Positions 44,099-54,977 are shown, numbered from the stretch's first letter. The stretch is 64,000 bases of DNA from Catonella morbi ATCC 51271 (GCF_000160035.2 NZ_KI535367.1:682322-746321), one strand, 5' to 3'. Notes: generated from the sequence alone by a model not told the origin. Translations and numbers: made by a program.

Positions 44099-44115
44099 AT
44101 ACTCGTATTTTAGCT

Positions 44116-44799
44116 TTACTCTTCAGTTATCCTGTCAAAGAGTATTTCCTGTTTTTCTTTATAATGATGTGCCTCTTCAAGCATCATATCCTTAACCTTC
44201 ATAAGCCTTATCTGAGTACTTCTTTCGTTCTCGTCAAGCTTCATGGTTATCATTTTTATATTAGCCTGTAAGGTAGGTATCATAACGTATTCAAGAGCAT
44301 TAACACGTCTTCTGGTCTTTTCAATTTCAGCAGCCATAAGCGAGCAGGACTTCTCTACCTCTGCGAGGGTGATAAGATCCTTCTGAATACTTGAAAGAGA
44401 GAGAACGGCAGTGTCAAGGTCGCTTGAAGTAAAGGCAAAACCGTACGAGTAGATATCTCCTTCATCACCGGTTCTGGCCTTTGTTTCAAATTGAGGTATA
44501 TTAACACTCATTACATTACGGGTGCTTACCTCAACTGTCAGCTCCTGTTTAGGTGCCATAAAGGCAACTCTTACAGTCTCATCTGACATGGTAGAGCGGG
44601 CTATAACAAAGTTCTTATTTGCATTCTTAAGGTCTTCTTCAACCTTTTCACGCAGAGCTTTGTTTTTTCTGACAAGGTCAAGGAACTCACGCATAAGCTC
44701 ATCACGCTTGTCCTTAAGGAGTTTATGCCCTCTGGTAGCGGTAATGAGTTTACCTTTAAGCCTCGTCAGCTCCATTCTTGTTGCATTAACAGTTGCCAA
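44116..44799 (-). CDS. atpD: V-type ATP synthase subunit D
   Basis: Central stalk (rotor) subunit. 227 residues; long antiparallel coiled coil at both ends, beginning VNATRMELTRLKGKL and ending in the helical RRRVNALEYVMIPTLQANIK block typical of NtpD/AtpD. Last gene of the operon, 33 bases after subunit B. GGGAGG precedes the ATG. No terminator remains between it and the IS256 remnant. Confidence 0.93.
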   Translation of the reverse strand: MATVNATRMELTRLKGKLITATRGHKLLKDKRDELMREFLDLVRKNKALREKVEEDLKNANKNFVIARSTMSDETVRVAFMAPKQELTVEVSTRNVMSVNIPQFETKARTGDEGDIYSYGFAFTSSDLDTAVLSLSSIQKDLITLAEVEKSCSLMAAEIEKTRRRVNALEYVMIPTLQANIKMITMKLDENERSTQIRLMKVKDMMLEEAHHYKEKQEILFDRITEE

Positions 44800-44832
44800 A
44801 TTTTCACCTCCCTTGATAATTATATTGATGGA

Positions 44833-46206
44833 TTACTTTTTATCGTAGTACTTATCAAGGTATTCATCTCTGATTCTCTTCAGCTCACTTCTAGGAAGGA
44901 TTCTGAGGAGATCCCAGCCGATGTTTAAGGTTTCTTCAATGCTTCTGTCTGTTCTGAAGCCCTGTGATACATATACAGCTTCAAATTCATCCGCAAACTT
45001 AGCATAGAGCTTGTCTATATCTGAAAGAGCTGCCTCACCGAGGATGACCATAAGCTCCTTAGCATCCTTACCACGAGCATAAGCTGAGAAAAGCTGGTTC
45101 ATGGTATTTGCATGGTCTGCTCTGGTCTTGCCCTCACCTATACCCTTATCCTTAAGACGGGAAAGGGAAGGGAGAACGTTGATAGGTGGCTCAATCTTCT
45201 TACGGTAAAGATCACGTGAAAGAATAATCTGTCCCTCTGTAATATATCCTGTAAGGTCAGGAATAGGGTGAGTCTTGTCATCCTCAGGCATGGTAAGAAT
45301 AGGAATCATAGTGATAGATCCGTTCTTTCCGTTCTGACGACCTGCACGCTCATACATAGTAGCAAGGTCAGTATACATGTAGCCGGGATATCCACGACGT
45401 CCCGGAACTTCCTTACGAGCTGCTGATATCTCACGAAGAGCATCCGCATAGTTTGTAATATCTGTAAGGATAACAAGTACGTGCATTCCCTTTTCAAAAG
45501 CAAGGAACTCAGCTGTGGTAAGTGCCATCTTAGGAGTAGCAATACGCTCTACAGCAGGATCGTTTGCAAGGTTCATAAAGAGAACTGCTCTGTCTATAGC
45601 TCCTGTCTCCTTGAAGGACTCTACGAAGTAGTTAGACTCTTCAAAGGTAATACCCATAGCAGCAAATACAACCGCAAATGGCTCGTCTGTTCCTACAACC
45701 TTTGCCTGACGTGCAATCTGTGCAGCAAGTTCAGCATGTGGAAGACCTGAACCAGAGAAAATAGGGAGCTTCTGTCCACGAACAAGGGTATTAAGACCGT
45801 CAATAGCGGATACACCTGTCTGAATGAACTCCTCAGGGTAGCTTCTTGCAGCAGGATTCATAGGAAGACCTGCCACATCACGTCTTTCCTCAGGAAGGAT
45901 TTCCGGACCGCCGTCAATAGGACGACCAAGACCGTCAAAGACACGAGAGAGCATATCTTCAGACACACCAATCTCCATGCTTCTTCCGAGGAAACGTACC
46001 TTTGAGCTTTCAAGGTTGATACCTGTTGAGGACTCAAAAAGCTGTACAAGAGCATTACCGTCATCTATTTCAAGTACTCTACATCTACGTCTGCTACCGT
46101 CAGCAAGCTCGATTTCACCGAGTTCATCGTATGCGACATCAGTTACGCCGCGTACGAGCATAAGAGGACCGGCAACCTCTTGTATTGTTCTATATTCTTT
46201 TGCCAT
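44833..46206 (-). CDS. atpB: V-type ATP synthase subunit B
   Basis: Non-catalytic nucleotide-binding subunit of the V1 head. 457 residues: [18 protein letters not shown], the P-loop-less site [19 protein letters not shown] (V-type B signature replacing a Walker A), [22 protein letters not shown]. One-base overlap with subunit A. Confidence 0.95.
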   Translation of the reverse strand: MAKEYRTIQEVAGPLMLVRGVTDVAYDELGEIELADGSRRRCRVLEIDDGNALVQLFESSTGINLESSKVRFLGRSMEIGVSEDMLSRVFDGLGRPIDGGPEILPEERRDVAGLPMNPAARSYPEEFIQTGVSAIDGLNTLVRGQKLPIFSGSGLPHAELAAQIARQAKVVGTDEPFAVVFAAMGITFEESNYFVESFKETGAIDRAVLFMNLANDPAVERIATPKMALTTAEFLAFEKGMHVLVILTDITNYADALREISAARKEVPGRRGYPGYMYTDLATMYERAGRQNGKNGSITMIPILTMPEDDKTHPIPDLTGYITEGQIILSRDLYRKKIEPPINVLPSLSRLKDKGIGEGKTRADHANTMNQLFSAYARGKDAKELMVILGEAALSDIDKLYAKFADEFEAVYVSQGFRTDRSIEETLNIGWDLLRILPRSELKRIRDEYLDKYYDKK

Positions 46207-47975
46207 TAGAAGTCTACCTCCTGTGCAACATCATCTGCTTCTTTAGCAAGGGCTGCCTCGATTTCCTTAAATCTTGCATCAACCTTGTCCTCAGCAGTAT
46301 ATTTAAAACGACCGATAGGCTCACGAACTTCCATAGCTATAAGCTTATTGATATTTGCACCCTTATCAAGAGCCTCAAGACAAATATCATAGAAAGTAAG
46401 TATAAGTTTCATAAGCATAAACTGTTTATGAAGAGAAGTATAAGTATCTTCCTCCATAAATGCGTTCTGCTGGAGTAAATCCTCTCTTACAGATCTTGCA
46501 ACTTCCATCTTAAGACGGTCAGGAGCTGAAAGAGCATCTTCACCAACGAGCTGAACCATTTCCTTGAGTGCTGACTCATCCTGAAGGATAGCCATTACTC
46601 TGTTCTTATATGGAACCCAGTCCTCACTGATATTTTTAGCAAACCAAGGATCCATTGTATTATAAAGAGAATAACTTTCAAGCCAGTTGATAGCAGGGAA
46701 GTGACGCTGATAAGCAAGGTTGGCATCAAGTCTCCAGAATACCTTTACAATACGAAGCGTAGCTTGTGTAACCGGCTCAGATATATCACCGCCGGCAGGG
46801 GAAACCGCACCGATAACTGAAAGGCTTCCTTCTTTATCTTCTTCGCCAAGTACCTTAACTCTACCTGCACGCTCATAGAACTGTGCAAGACGTGAACCAA
46901 GGTAAGCAGGGTAGCCTTCTTCACCCGGCATTTCCTCAAGACGACCTGACATCTCACGAAGAGCCTCTGCCCAGCGGGAAGTAGAGTCAGCCATCAGAGC
47001 TACTGAATATCCCATATCTCTGAAGTACTCAGCTATGGTAATACCTGTATATACACTTGCCTCACGAGCCGCAACCGGCATATCTGAGGTATTTGCAATA
47101 AGTACTGTTCTTTCCATAAGAGAGTGACCTGTCTTAGGATCGATAAGCTCAGGGAACTCGTTAAGAACGTCTGTCATCTCATTTCCACGCTCACCGCAAC
47201 CGATATAAACCACGATGTCAGCCTCTGCCCACTTAGCAAGCTGATGCTGAACGACAGTCTTACCTGAACCGAAAGGTCCCGGAACCGCAGCAACACCACC
47301 CTTAGCTATAGGGAAGAGAGTATCTACTATTCTCTGTCCTGTGATAAGCGGCATATCAGGAGAAAGTTTCTGCTTATAAGGACGCTCCTTACGAACAGGC
47401 CATTTCTGCATAAGACCAACTTCCTTAAGTTCGCCGTTAGCATTTTTAACCTTAGCGACCATATCTGTAATATTGTAATCACCTTCAGCAATTTCAGCGA
47501 TCTCACCATCTACACCGATAGGTGCAAGAATCTTGTGGGAAACTACCTGAGTTTCCTGAACAGTTCCGATTATATCGCCATGTGTAACCTTATCGCCTAC
47601 CTTTTTAGCAGGTACAAAGTGCCATACTTTTTCACGCTTAAGCGCAGGAACTTCAACACCACGGCTGAGGAGATTTCCTCCTGTTACCTTCATAATGTCA
47701 TCAAGAGGGCGCTGAATTCCGTCATAAATACTTCCGATAAGACCGGGTCCTAACTCAACACTCATAGGAAGTCCTGTAGACTCAACAGGTGCTCCCGGAG
47801 CAAGACCGGAGGTTTCTTCGTAAACCTGTATAGAAGCTTCATCACCGTGCATTTCGATGATTTCTCCTATAAGACGCTGCTCACTTACACGAACAACGTC
47901 GAACATATTTGCTCCGCCCATACCTCTGGCTACAACAAGAGGCCCGGCGATTTTTTTGATTGTTCCTGTATTCAT
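46206..47975 (-). CDS. atpA: V-type ATP synthase subunit A (catalytic)
   Basis: Catalytic subunit of V1. 589 residues with Walker [18 protein letters not shown] near residue 232, the non-homologous region typical of V/A-type A subunits (about 110-190), [19 protein letters not shown], and [30 protein letters not shown] segment. Operon order here is H-I-K-E-C-F-A-B-D, close to the Enterococcus hirae Na+ ATPase operon. Confidence 0.96.
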   Translation of the reverse strand: MNTGTIKKIAGPLVVARGMGGANMFDVVRVSEQRLIGEIIEMHGDEASIQVYEETSGLAPGAPVESTGLPMSVELGPGLIGSIYDGIQRPLDDIMKVTGGNLLSRGVEVPALKREKVWHFVPAKKVGDKVTHGDIIGTVQETQVVSHKILAPIGVDGEIAEIAEGDYNITDMVAKVKNANGELKEVGLMQKWPVRKERPYKQKLSPDMPLITGQRIVDTLFPIAKGGVAAVPGPFGSGKTVVQHQLAKWAEADIVVYIGCGERGNEMTDVLNEFPELIDPKTGHSLMERTVLIANTSDMPVAAREASVYTGITIAEYFRDMGYSVALMADSTSRWAEALREMSGRLEEMPGEEGYPAYLGSRLAQFYERAGRVKVLGEEDKEGSLSVIGAVSPAGGDISEPVTQATLRIVKVFWRLDANLAYQRHFPAINWLESYSLYNTMDPWFAKNISEDWVPYKNRVMAILQDESALKEMVQLVGEDALSAPDRLKMEVARSVREDLLQQNAFMEEDTYTSLHKQFMLMKLILTFYDICLEALDKGANINKLIAMEVREPIGRFKYTAEDKVDARFKEIEAALAKEADDVAQEVDF

Positions 47976-47986
47976 TCTTATGCTCC

Positions 47987-48304
47987 TTAGTTATTAAAGA
48001 TGATATCTGAACCAACTGCCTGTTCCACAGACTTCTTAACTAACTCAATTCCTTTGCCGGTATTGCCGGAAACTCCCGGAATGAGTATGATTGCAGGACG
48101 TAATTCTTCCCTGTAATGATCAATCAAGTCACTTAATTTTTCAGCAAGAGCCTCTGTCATATAGATGATGGAATAGTCTCCGTCAGCCAGTTCACGAAGC
48201 TTCTTAGCTGCTTCAGTCTGCTCGGTAAAAGGGAAGGTGTCAAAACCAAGAGCACCGAAACCATAGATACTGTCTATGTCTCCCATAACTGCTATTCTAG
48301 ACAT
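47987..48304 (-). CDS. atpF: V-type ATP synthase subunit F
   Basis: Small rotor subunit (NtpG/AtpF). 105 residues: [36 protein letters not shown], and [15 protein letters not shown], the family core. Overlaps subunit C by eight bases. Confidence 0.92.
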   Translation of the reverse strand: MSRIAVMGDIDSIYGFGALGFDTFPFTEQTEAAKKLRELADGDYSIIYMTEALAEKLSDLIDHYREELRPAIILIPGVSGNTGKGIELVKKSVEQAVGSDIIFNN

Positions 48305-49268
48305 ACATTTCCCTTACCCTTTCCCTGAGGGAATCATCGGAAAGATTATTTATCTTACCTGACAGGATGATTCTCACAGATTTTATTTCATTTTCCCTTG
48401 CAAGTATATAGGCTGCAAGAGGTCCGATTGAAAACGGATTATGACGCTGTGGACGAATTTTTGCAATTATCAGATTATCACACCACCGTTCAAATGCTGA
48501 AGGGGATTTTTTAATCTCAGGAACTGCATCCAAATAGGCTGTGTGTGAAAGATATTCATAAATTGCATCAAGGCTTTCCGTAGCAGCTTTTGCAAGTCTG
48601 TCTACATTTAGAGAGTCACAAGGAGCTAACGCCTTTTCAAGGAAGGAAATATCCTTACCTATCATACAAGCTCTTATTGCAGTCTTTATATTGGCAGCCG
48701 CTACTGTGAGTTCTCCGTATAATTCAAGTATTTCATTACCTGACTTTTTGCCGGACTCATATATTTTAGTAAGTGCAGCCTTGTCGATAATGATATCGCA
48801 AAGCCCACCATCGCCTGTGTGTAAAAGAGTATCAAGGGATTCCGCTGCAACCTTCTGCATGTCAGCCGGAAGCGAGGAAAAATCCCTCTGCTGAAGTGCC
48901 TTACGGATGATTTCCGGATCAATAGAGCACTGATCTTTTTCCAAATAAATGTCATCACGGTTTATCTGTTCGGCAGCAGATTTAACTGCGGCTTTCAGGT
49001 TGTGATAGTCATTTGCGTATAGAAATACATCGAAGACATGTGGATCGGGAACAAGCTCAGAAATAAATTTCCAGGTCTTATCCCTCTCATTCTTCAGTAT
49101 GGTGGATAAAGACATTGAATCATCTATGTCCCAACCATGGTCTGCTAACAGGCGAAGGCATTCATCATAGCTTTTTGCGGCAAGAAGAGATTCGAGAACC
49201 GAGCTTGTTAACAGACGAAGCTCAGCGCTGCGGATTCTCGCGACCGCATAAACATATTCTTCTGACAT
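48297..49268 (-). CDS. atpC: V-type ATP synthase subunit C
   Basis: Socket between rotor and membrane ring (NtpC/AhaC, subunit d of eukaryotes). 323 residues from ATG 49268, which has GGAGG 4 bases ahead; an earlier in-frame start at 49289 lies before the ribosome site. Motifs: YAVARIRSAELRLLTSS at the start and NPFSIGPLAAYILARENEIK near the end. Confidence 0.93.
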   Translation of the reverse strand: MSEEYVYAVARIRSAELRLLTSSVLESLLAAKSYDECLRLLADHGWDIDDSMSLSTILKNERDKTWKFISELVPDPHVFDVFLYANDYHNLKAAVKSAAEQINRDDIYLEKDQCSIDPEIIRKALQQRDFSSLPADMQKVAAESLDTLLHTGDGGLCDIIIDKAALTKIYESGKKSGNEILELYGELTVAAANIKTAIRACMIGKDISFLEKALAPCDSLNVDRLAKAATESLDAIYEYLSHTAYLDAVPEIKKSPSAFERWCDNLIIAKIRPQRHNPFSIGPLAAYILARENEIKSVRIILSGKINNLSDDSLRERVREMYV

Positions 49269-49291
49269 ATTACCTCCAAGTTTTTTCATGG

Positions 49292-49882
49292 TTAAAACAA
49301 GAGTTTCTGTACCTTATCCTGTACTGCTTCTATATTTGTCTCAAAAAGAGAGGTGATAGAGCAGTTCTGGTCTATACCTTCATAAAGAAGGATAAATCCT
49401 CCGTCTATAGGACGGGTTTCCTTAGAAACAGTGAGCTTGCCGCCTTTTGACACAGCAATGGCATTAAGCTTTGTTTCAAAGTCAGCAGGAAGTCTGTTAA
49501 GATCCTTTTCATTAAAAATGATTGTTCCTTCAGCAGGACTTACATTCTTTTCTGCTAATTTGAGTATTTTATCAAAATATACGCTATCAGGAAGAGCATA
49601 GATTAAATTCTTAGCTTCTTCTATTACTTCACCTATCAGTTTTTGCTTTTCCTCAAGAATCAGACGGCGCTTTCTAAGGGCAGCAGCCGATTCAGCAGTG
49701 GATTTGCTGGCAGACAGGCGAACAGAAACATCGTGATTTATTTTTTCACAAGCTTCTGCAGCTTCTTTTTCAGCACCGGCGATAATACCCGCAGCCTCAG
49801 CATTAGCTTTATCAATAATGGCAGCTACGCTTTGATCAGCTTCAGCTTTGATTTCGCTGGTGATTTTTTCTAATCCTGTCAT
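49292..49882 (-). CDS. atpE: V-type ATP synthase subunit E
   Basis: Peripheral stalk subunit. 196 residues: long N-terminal helix rich in Ala/Glu (EKITSEIKAEADQSVAAIID), C-terminal alpha/beta domain ending GGFILLYEGIDQNCSITSLF. GGAGGC precedes the ATG by 3 bases. Separated from subunit K by an unusual 214-bp spacer with tandem hairpins. Confidence 0.92.
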   Translation of the reverse strand: MTGLEKITSEIKAEADQSVAAIIDKANAEAAGIIAGAEKEAAEACEKINHDVSVRLSASKSTAESAAALRKRRLILEEKQKLIGEVIEEAKNLIYALPDSVYFDKILKLAEKNVSPAEGTIIFNEKDLNRLPADFETKLNAIAVSKGGKLTVSKETRPIDGGFILLYEGIDQNCSITSLFETNIEAVQDKVQKLLF

Positions 49883-49913
49883 GTTGCCTCCTTGTTTTTA
49901 TTTTCACAAACTA

Positions 49914-50078
49914 CTGACATTACAAGCTTATTTGATTACAAGCTTTATGTCAGAGGAAGTTCTTTCTCACTTCGTTTCGAAAGAACGACTAAATTTCTAA
50001 ATTCGTACTTCGAAAGAGGAAGTTCTTTCTCACTTCGTTTCGAAAGAACGACTACTTTTCTAAACTCATACTTCGTAT
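49914..50078 (-). repeat. Tandem 63-bp hairpin repeat between ATPase subunits K and E
   Basis: Two head-to-tail copies (49953-50015, 50016-50078), the first 38 bases identical. Each holds a perfect hairpin GTTCTTTC/GAAAGAAC (arms 49959-49966 with 49979-49986; 50022-50029 with 50042-50049). Next to them is a CTGACAT/ATGTCAG palindrome (49914-49953) with two TTACAAGCTT units. Confidence 0.85.
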
Positions 50079-50096
50079 TCGTTAAGAAAAGTATGT

Positions 50097-50606
<510 letters not shown>

Positions 50607-50618
50607 TTAAGTTAGTTG

Positions 50619-52667
50619 TTATTGTTTTTCGTTGTCTTTTACAACATAGTATTTTGTATTTTCTGCAAAAGGAACAAATGCCTTTCCGCCACCATTATAG
50701 AACTTACCGAAGAACTCAACATACTCAAGACGGTTGGTGTGTACATAAGCGCCCAATGCATTGATAAGAATGTTGATTGTATGTCCTACTACAAATATTA
50801 CTATGAAGAATATAAGACCGAAGAGATTTCCGCCCGGCATAACTGCGATAGTGTTAAATACCTGCGAAATAACACCGGTTGCAAGTCCGAGAGCAAGAAG
50901 TCTTGAATAGGAGAGAACATCACTCAAATATCCGCTTATTCCATAGAGAGCATAGAGACCTTTGAGAAATCTCTTAAGCGGATTGGTTGATTCCCTGCCT
51001 CCCATAATGAGAATTCCAGCTGCACCGGCAAGCGCACATACTGTAAAGAGTGTGACAACCGCCTGTGGGAAGTTTATACTGAACTTGAACATGTTCTGGA
51101 TCATTTCTGTGGTAAGTAAAAGTCCTAAAAGACCACCAAAGAAGAGATACCAACATATTACATCAAATATAGCTTCAGTTATCTTACCCTGCTTTAGGTT
51201 GGTATAAAGCGCAATTCCGAGTCCACACATAAGATGAACTATACCGATAATGAATGCAATACCGAGTAAAGTTACCGGGTCCTTAATCGGATCAAGTAAG
51301 TAAGGTAAGTTTACAGCCTTTCCGAAGAAAGTTTCAGTAAATTTAGGGATTACGTCTCCGAAGAAACTTCCGAAGATAAAGCCCCATACAGTTGTACCTA
51401 TACCACAGCCAAGGAACATCTGCATCATTCTCTTTGTTCCCTCTTCAAGTCTGCCCTTGAATTTGGTAAGAACAAAAAGTGTAGCAAATACCATAATCAA
51501 ACCATAGGCCGCATCTGAAAGCATAAGCCCATAAAGCCCGTAATAGAAGATGGAAGCTATGAAAGTTGGATCGACCTCACCTTTTCCAGGCAGGGCATAA
51601 CCCGAAACAACTCCTTCGATAGGAGTAGCATAGCCGTTGTTTGATAATTTAACAGGAACATCTTCTTCATCGGAAGGCGTACTGTATTCAACAACGCAAT
51701 CGAATTTAGACCCTATAGCCGCATCAAGAACTTTTACGTCTTTTTCAGGTATGTAGCCGGTTATACAGAAAACTCTCTTTGACTGGAAGAGCCCGCCGAT
51801 TACACCGTACTTGTCTGCACGCATAGTAAAGTAGTCAACGATAAAGGTAAGTTCACTTCTTTTTTCTGCATATTCTGCAATCTTCCTGGTTGAAGATGCT
51901 ATGATTTCTTCCTGTTTAGCCAAATCCCTGGCAATACTCTTTTCCTGCTCGGCAGGAACTACACCGGGAAGAGCAGGTCTTGCAAAGCTGAGAGCACGTA
52001 GGGCATCTTCAGTTTCCTTTGCCTCGGTGTTGTGGCAGATGATGAGGACGCAGGTCTGCTCCTCGTTACTGCTGATGATGGAGATATCTACTTTCTGTAC
52101 GTTTGGAGCCTTTTCAGCAAATGCAAGCTGTAAGGAACTCTGATCGTAAGCTGTCGGAAATGTTCCGATAAAGGCTTTAGTGTATTTAGTGCCTTTATAA
52201 TCAAGCGGAAGCGTGAAACCAAGCCATGGTGCAAGCATTTCTCTCTGGTTGAGAAGCTTTGGAATTTCAGCTTCGGCTTCAGCCTTAACTTTATTCAGAC
52301 TGTTCAGTTCGTAGACCATATCCATAATCTTGTCACGCCTAATCGCAAGCGACTTGTAATCAGTACTGCTCATCTTGTCACGACCGGCAAAAGAATCCAT
52401 CATTCCGCCTTTGACAGGAACTTCCCTGTCCAAAACTGTAAGAGCCTGAGTGGCCAGGTTTACATTTTTCTCAAAAGTAGTTTTTGCGGACGATGTATCT
52501 GTCTGTGTAAACAGAGCGTCAGCTACTCCGTCTTTGCCGGTAAAAATCTCTTTACTTGCATCGACATTGATTTCGACTACGCCCAGTCTCTGCAGAGTTT
52601 CGAGAATGTGCTTCCTGTCCTTTTTAAGAGCCGCTATGAATACGCGTTTCATAGGTAGTACGGACAT
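50619..52667 (-). CDS. atpI: V-type ATP synthase subunit I (a-type stator)
   Basis: 682 residues: soluble N-terminal half (about 1-340) with coiled coils, and about seven to eight membrane helices in the C-terminal half. Typical block GYLSDVLSYSRLLALGLATGVISQVFN contains the essential stator Arg. ATG at 52667 has GGAGGAG 6 bases ahead. Forms the ion half-channels against the K ring. Confidence 0.95.
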   Translation of the reverse strand: MSVLPMKRVFIAALKKDRKHILETLQRLGVVEINVDASKEIFTGKDGVADALFTQTDTSSAKTTFEKNVNLATQALTVLDREVPVKGGMMDSFAGRDKMSSTDYKSLAIRRDKIMDMVYELNSLNKVKAEAEAEIPKLLNQREMLAPWLGFTLPLDYKGTKYTKAFIGTFPTAYDQSSLQLAFAEKAPNVQKVDISIISSNEEQTCVLIICHNTEAKETEDALRALSFARPALPGVVPAEQEKSIARDLAKQEEIIASSTRKIAEYAEKRSELTFIVDYFTMRADKYGVIGGLFQSKRVFCITGYIPEKDVKVLDAAIGSKFDCVVEYSTPSDEEDVPVKLSNNGYATPIEGVVSGYALPGKGEVDPTFIASIFYYGLYGLMLSDAAYGLIMVFATLFVLTKFKGRLEEGTKRMMQMFLGCGIGTTVWGFIFGSFFGDVIPKFTETFFGKAVNLPYLLDPIKDPVTLLGIAFIIGIVHLMCGLGIALYTNLKQGKITEAIFDVICWYLFFGGLLGLLLTTEMIQNMFKFSINFPQAVVTLFTVCALAGAAGILIMGGRESTNPLKRFLKGLYALYGISGYLSDVLSYSRLLALGLATGVISQVFNTIAVMPGGNLFGLIFFIVIFVVGHTINILINALGAYVHTNRLEYVEFFGKFYNGGGKAFVPFAENTKYYVVKDNEKQ

Positions 52668-52729
52668 GTTTAACTCCTCCTTTCCTTGTTAAATTTTTAG
52701 TGCATTTTAGCAGATGTAAACAGGAGTTA

Positions 52730-53038
52730 TTAGAATAACATCTCCGTAACACTTTCTGCCACCTCTTTCTTCTTGCCTTCTGCCTGTGTACGAAGTGCTT
52801 TTACTTCTTCAGAACTTTCGCTTTCTGCTTTTTTCAGAAAACTCTCATTGACCTTACTGATTTCAGCAAGCTGTGCCTCAGCAGCAGTCTTTACAGCGGA
52901 AATCTTGGATGAAATGAGCTCTTTTGCATCAGAATGAGCCTTTGAAATAATTTCAGAAGCCTTCTCCTTTGCCTCGCGTTCGGCTGATTCAGCTAATTTC
53001 TCAGCTTCACGAATAACACTGATAGCATCCGTTGACAA
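52730..53038 (-). CDS. atpH: V-type ATP synthase subunit G/H (peripheral stalk)
   Basis: 102 residues, almost wholly a charged coiled coil (EAEKLAESAEREAKEKASEI and so on), the peripheral stalk partner of subunit E. The start is a TTG at 53038 with AGGCGGTG about 7 bases upstream, a near-perfect ribosome site; no ATG or GTG is available in frame. First gene of the operon. Confidence 0.85.
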   Translation of the reverse strand: MSTDAISVIREAEKLAESAEREAKEKASEIISKAHSDAKELISSKISAVKTAAEAQLAEISKVNESFLKKAESESSEEVKALRTQAEGKKKEVAESVTEMLF

Positions 53039-53099
53039 TAATCATCACCGCCTCTCCGGTATTTTAGTATAGGTATTTTCTATTGAAAACCTAGCTTAT

Positions 53100-53128
53100 A
53101 TTTTATCGCAATATCTATGTATAGTCAA
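53100..53128 (-). promoter_or_regulatory. Promoter of the V-type ATPase operon
   Basis: Minus strand: -35 TTGACT (53123-53128), 17-base spacer, -10 TAAAAT (53100-53105). Leader about 55 bases; no room for a riboswitch. The rest of the 340-bp gap 53039-53378 is very AT-rich and otherwise holds only the divergent promoter below. Confidence 0.7.
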
Positions 53129-53298
53129 TCAAGAATAGGGATTTTATTCAGTTTTCCGTAAGAAAATGTTAAAATATGCTTTAGAGTATTTTAATATTAA
53201 TTTTTTAGGTAAATAAATGATAAATATTGCAAAAGAATCAATATTTACTATAAAAAAATGCAAAAAAAATATAATGTTCACAAAATTTCAAACAATCA

Positions 53299-53327
53299 AT
53301 GACAAAAATAATAAAATCTGATACAAT
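53299..53327 (+). promoter_or_regulatory. Promoter of the DUF438 gene
   Basis: -35 ATGACA, 17-base spacer, -10 TACAAT, about 50 bases upstream of the start codon. Confidence 0.6.
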
Positions 53328-53378
53328 GCTTAGTAACAACTAACTCATATCAAAATAGTAGGTTAAGGAGATAAAAAT

Positions 53379-54965
53379 ATGAATAACGAAAAGATGAAAA
53401 ATCATTTAAAAAATGCAGATATGGACAAATTAGCGGCAGTGATTGAAATTAAAAAAGCCTATAATGACGGAAAGTACAACCTTGAAGAAGCGAGAAAATT
53501 GCTTAAAGAGAAGGTGACAACTCTTACCCCTGAAGAGATTGCACTTGCCGAACAGGAGCTTACAGTAGAGGAAGATGATGAATGCCGTAAAGAAGACATA
53601 CAAAAAATGATGGAGCTTTTTGATGGTATCCTTGTTACGGGGCGACCTAAGCTTCCTGACGGACATCCTATTCTCAGGTATTTTGAGGAAAATGATGAAA
53701 TGAGAAAGCTTCTTAGGTCAGTTGAAGATTTAGTTCAGTATCCTGTTATTAAGAACCAGTGGTTTGAACTTTATGATAAACTCAAAGAATTCCGTATTCA
53801 TCTGTCAAGAAAACAGAATCAGCTATATCCGGTGCTTGAGAAAAAGGGTTTTACCAGGCCTACAACAACAATGTGGACTCTTGATGATTTTATAAGAGAT
53901 GAAATATCGGAGTTCAGGGCCTTGCTTGAGGAGGGAAAAGAAGACGAATTTATAGAGAAACAGACCACCTTGGTATATGACGTGGAAGACCTTATGAGTA
54001 AGGAAGAGACCATCCTCTATCCAACATCTCTTAAGCTTATCAATCAGGAAGAGTTTGAGGATATGAAATCCGGAGATCTTGAAATAGGCTTTGCCTTTGG
54101 AGTAGGCGGCAACAAAGAGGAAGTAAAAGAAGTCGGAAGTAAAGGTACTTCAGACAAACCGGTAAACGAGGGATTTATAAATGAACTTGCGGGCCTTCTT
54201 GGGAAGTATGGCTTTGCTTCGGGAAATGATGAGGAACTTGATGTAACTACCGGTAAATTAACTCTTAACCAGATAAACATGATATTCCAAAATCTTCCTC
54301 TTGACATATCTTTTGTGGATGAGAATGAAATAGTTAAGTTTTATTCGGATACAGACCATAGGATTTTTCCAAGAAGTAAGAATGTGATAGGCAGGGATGT
54401 AAAGAACTGTCATCCAAGAAAAAGTGTGCATCTGGTGGAAGAAATTATCGAGAAGTTCAGAAACGGAGAGCAGGATCATGCCGATTTCTGGATAAATAAG
54501 CCCGGAGTGTTTATCTACATATATTATGCGGCAGTCAGAGATGCAGGCGGTAACTTCAAGGGAGTGCTCGAGGTTATGCAGGATTGTACAAGAATCAGAA
54601 ATCTTCAGGGGTCAAGAACTTTGCTTAGCTGGGATGGCGGACTTAAGGGAGATGCTACAGGAAGTGATGAGGAAGCGCAGGTGGCAGATGCTGAGAAAGC
54701 TGATGAAAAAACAGATAAAACCTCTGAAACTGTAAGCGTGGAAGGAAAAATCGAAGTAACTCCGAACACAAAGCTTACAGACTTGTTGGCATTTTGCCCA
54801 CAGCTTAGAGAGGAGCTTCCTAAGATAAACTCTAAGTTTAAGATGTTAAATTCTCCGCTTGGAAGGGTTATGATACCGAGGGCTACAGTGAGGATAATGA
54901 GCGAGCGTTCGGAGATGGATACGGATGAGCTTATTAAAGCCATAAAAGAAGTGTTTGAAAAATAA
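53379..54965 (+). CDS. DUF438/hemerythrin/PAS protein
   Basis: 528 residues in four parts: DUF438 (about 8-75), hemerythrin-like HHE four-helix bundle (about 80-230, with GHPILRYFEEND and RIHLSRKQNQLYPVLEKKG), PAS domain (about 290-410, LPLDISFVDENEIVKFYSDT, NVIGRDVKNCHPRKS), a Glu/Asp/Lys-rich linker, and a C-terminal DUF1858 domain (about 455-525, LLAFCPQL). Anaerobes use such proteins in sensing or handling of oxygen, NO or redox change; exact role unknown. In the bundle, one usual metal-ligand Glu (KEN) is Gln (KQN), so metal binding may be altered. GGAG precedes the ATG; monocistronic with its own promoter and terminator. Confidence 0.85.
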   Translation: MNNEKMKNHLKNADMDKLAAVIEIKKAYNDGKYNLEEARKLLKEKVTTLTPEEIALAEQELTVEEDDECRKEDIQKMMELFDGILVTGRPKLPDGHPILRYFEENDEMRKLLRSVEDLVQYPVIKNQWFELYDKLKEFRIHLSRKQNQLYPVLEKKGFTRPTTTMWTLDDFIRDEISEFRALLEEGKEDEFIEKQTTLVYDVEDLMSKEETILYPTSLKLINQEEFEDMKSGDLEIGFAFGVGGNKEEVKEVGSKGTSDKPVNEGFINELAGLLGKYGFASGNDEELDVTTGKLTLNQINMIFQNLPLDISFVDENEIVKFYSDTDHRIFPRSKNVIGRDVKNCHPRKSVHLVEEIIEKFRNGEQDHADFWINKPGVFIYIYYAAVRDAGGNFKGVLEVMQDCTRIRNLQGSRTLLSWDGGLKGDATGSDEEAQVADAEKADEKTDKTSETVSVEGKIEVTPNTKLTDLLAFCPQLREELPKINSKFKMLNSPLGRVMIPRATVRIMSERSEMDTDELIKAIKEVFEK

Positions 54966-54977
54966 AAAACAATAGAA

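Noticed and set aside
43255..44106. 8-bp target duplication flanking the IS256 remnant
   Set aside because: Flanks GTTTATAT and ATACTCGT do not match.
53039..53100. Sodium riboswitch ahead of the V-ATPase operon
   Set aside because: The leader from the likely start is only about 55 bases, too short, and shows no fold.
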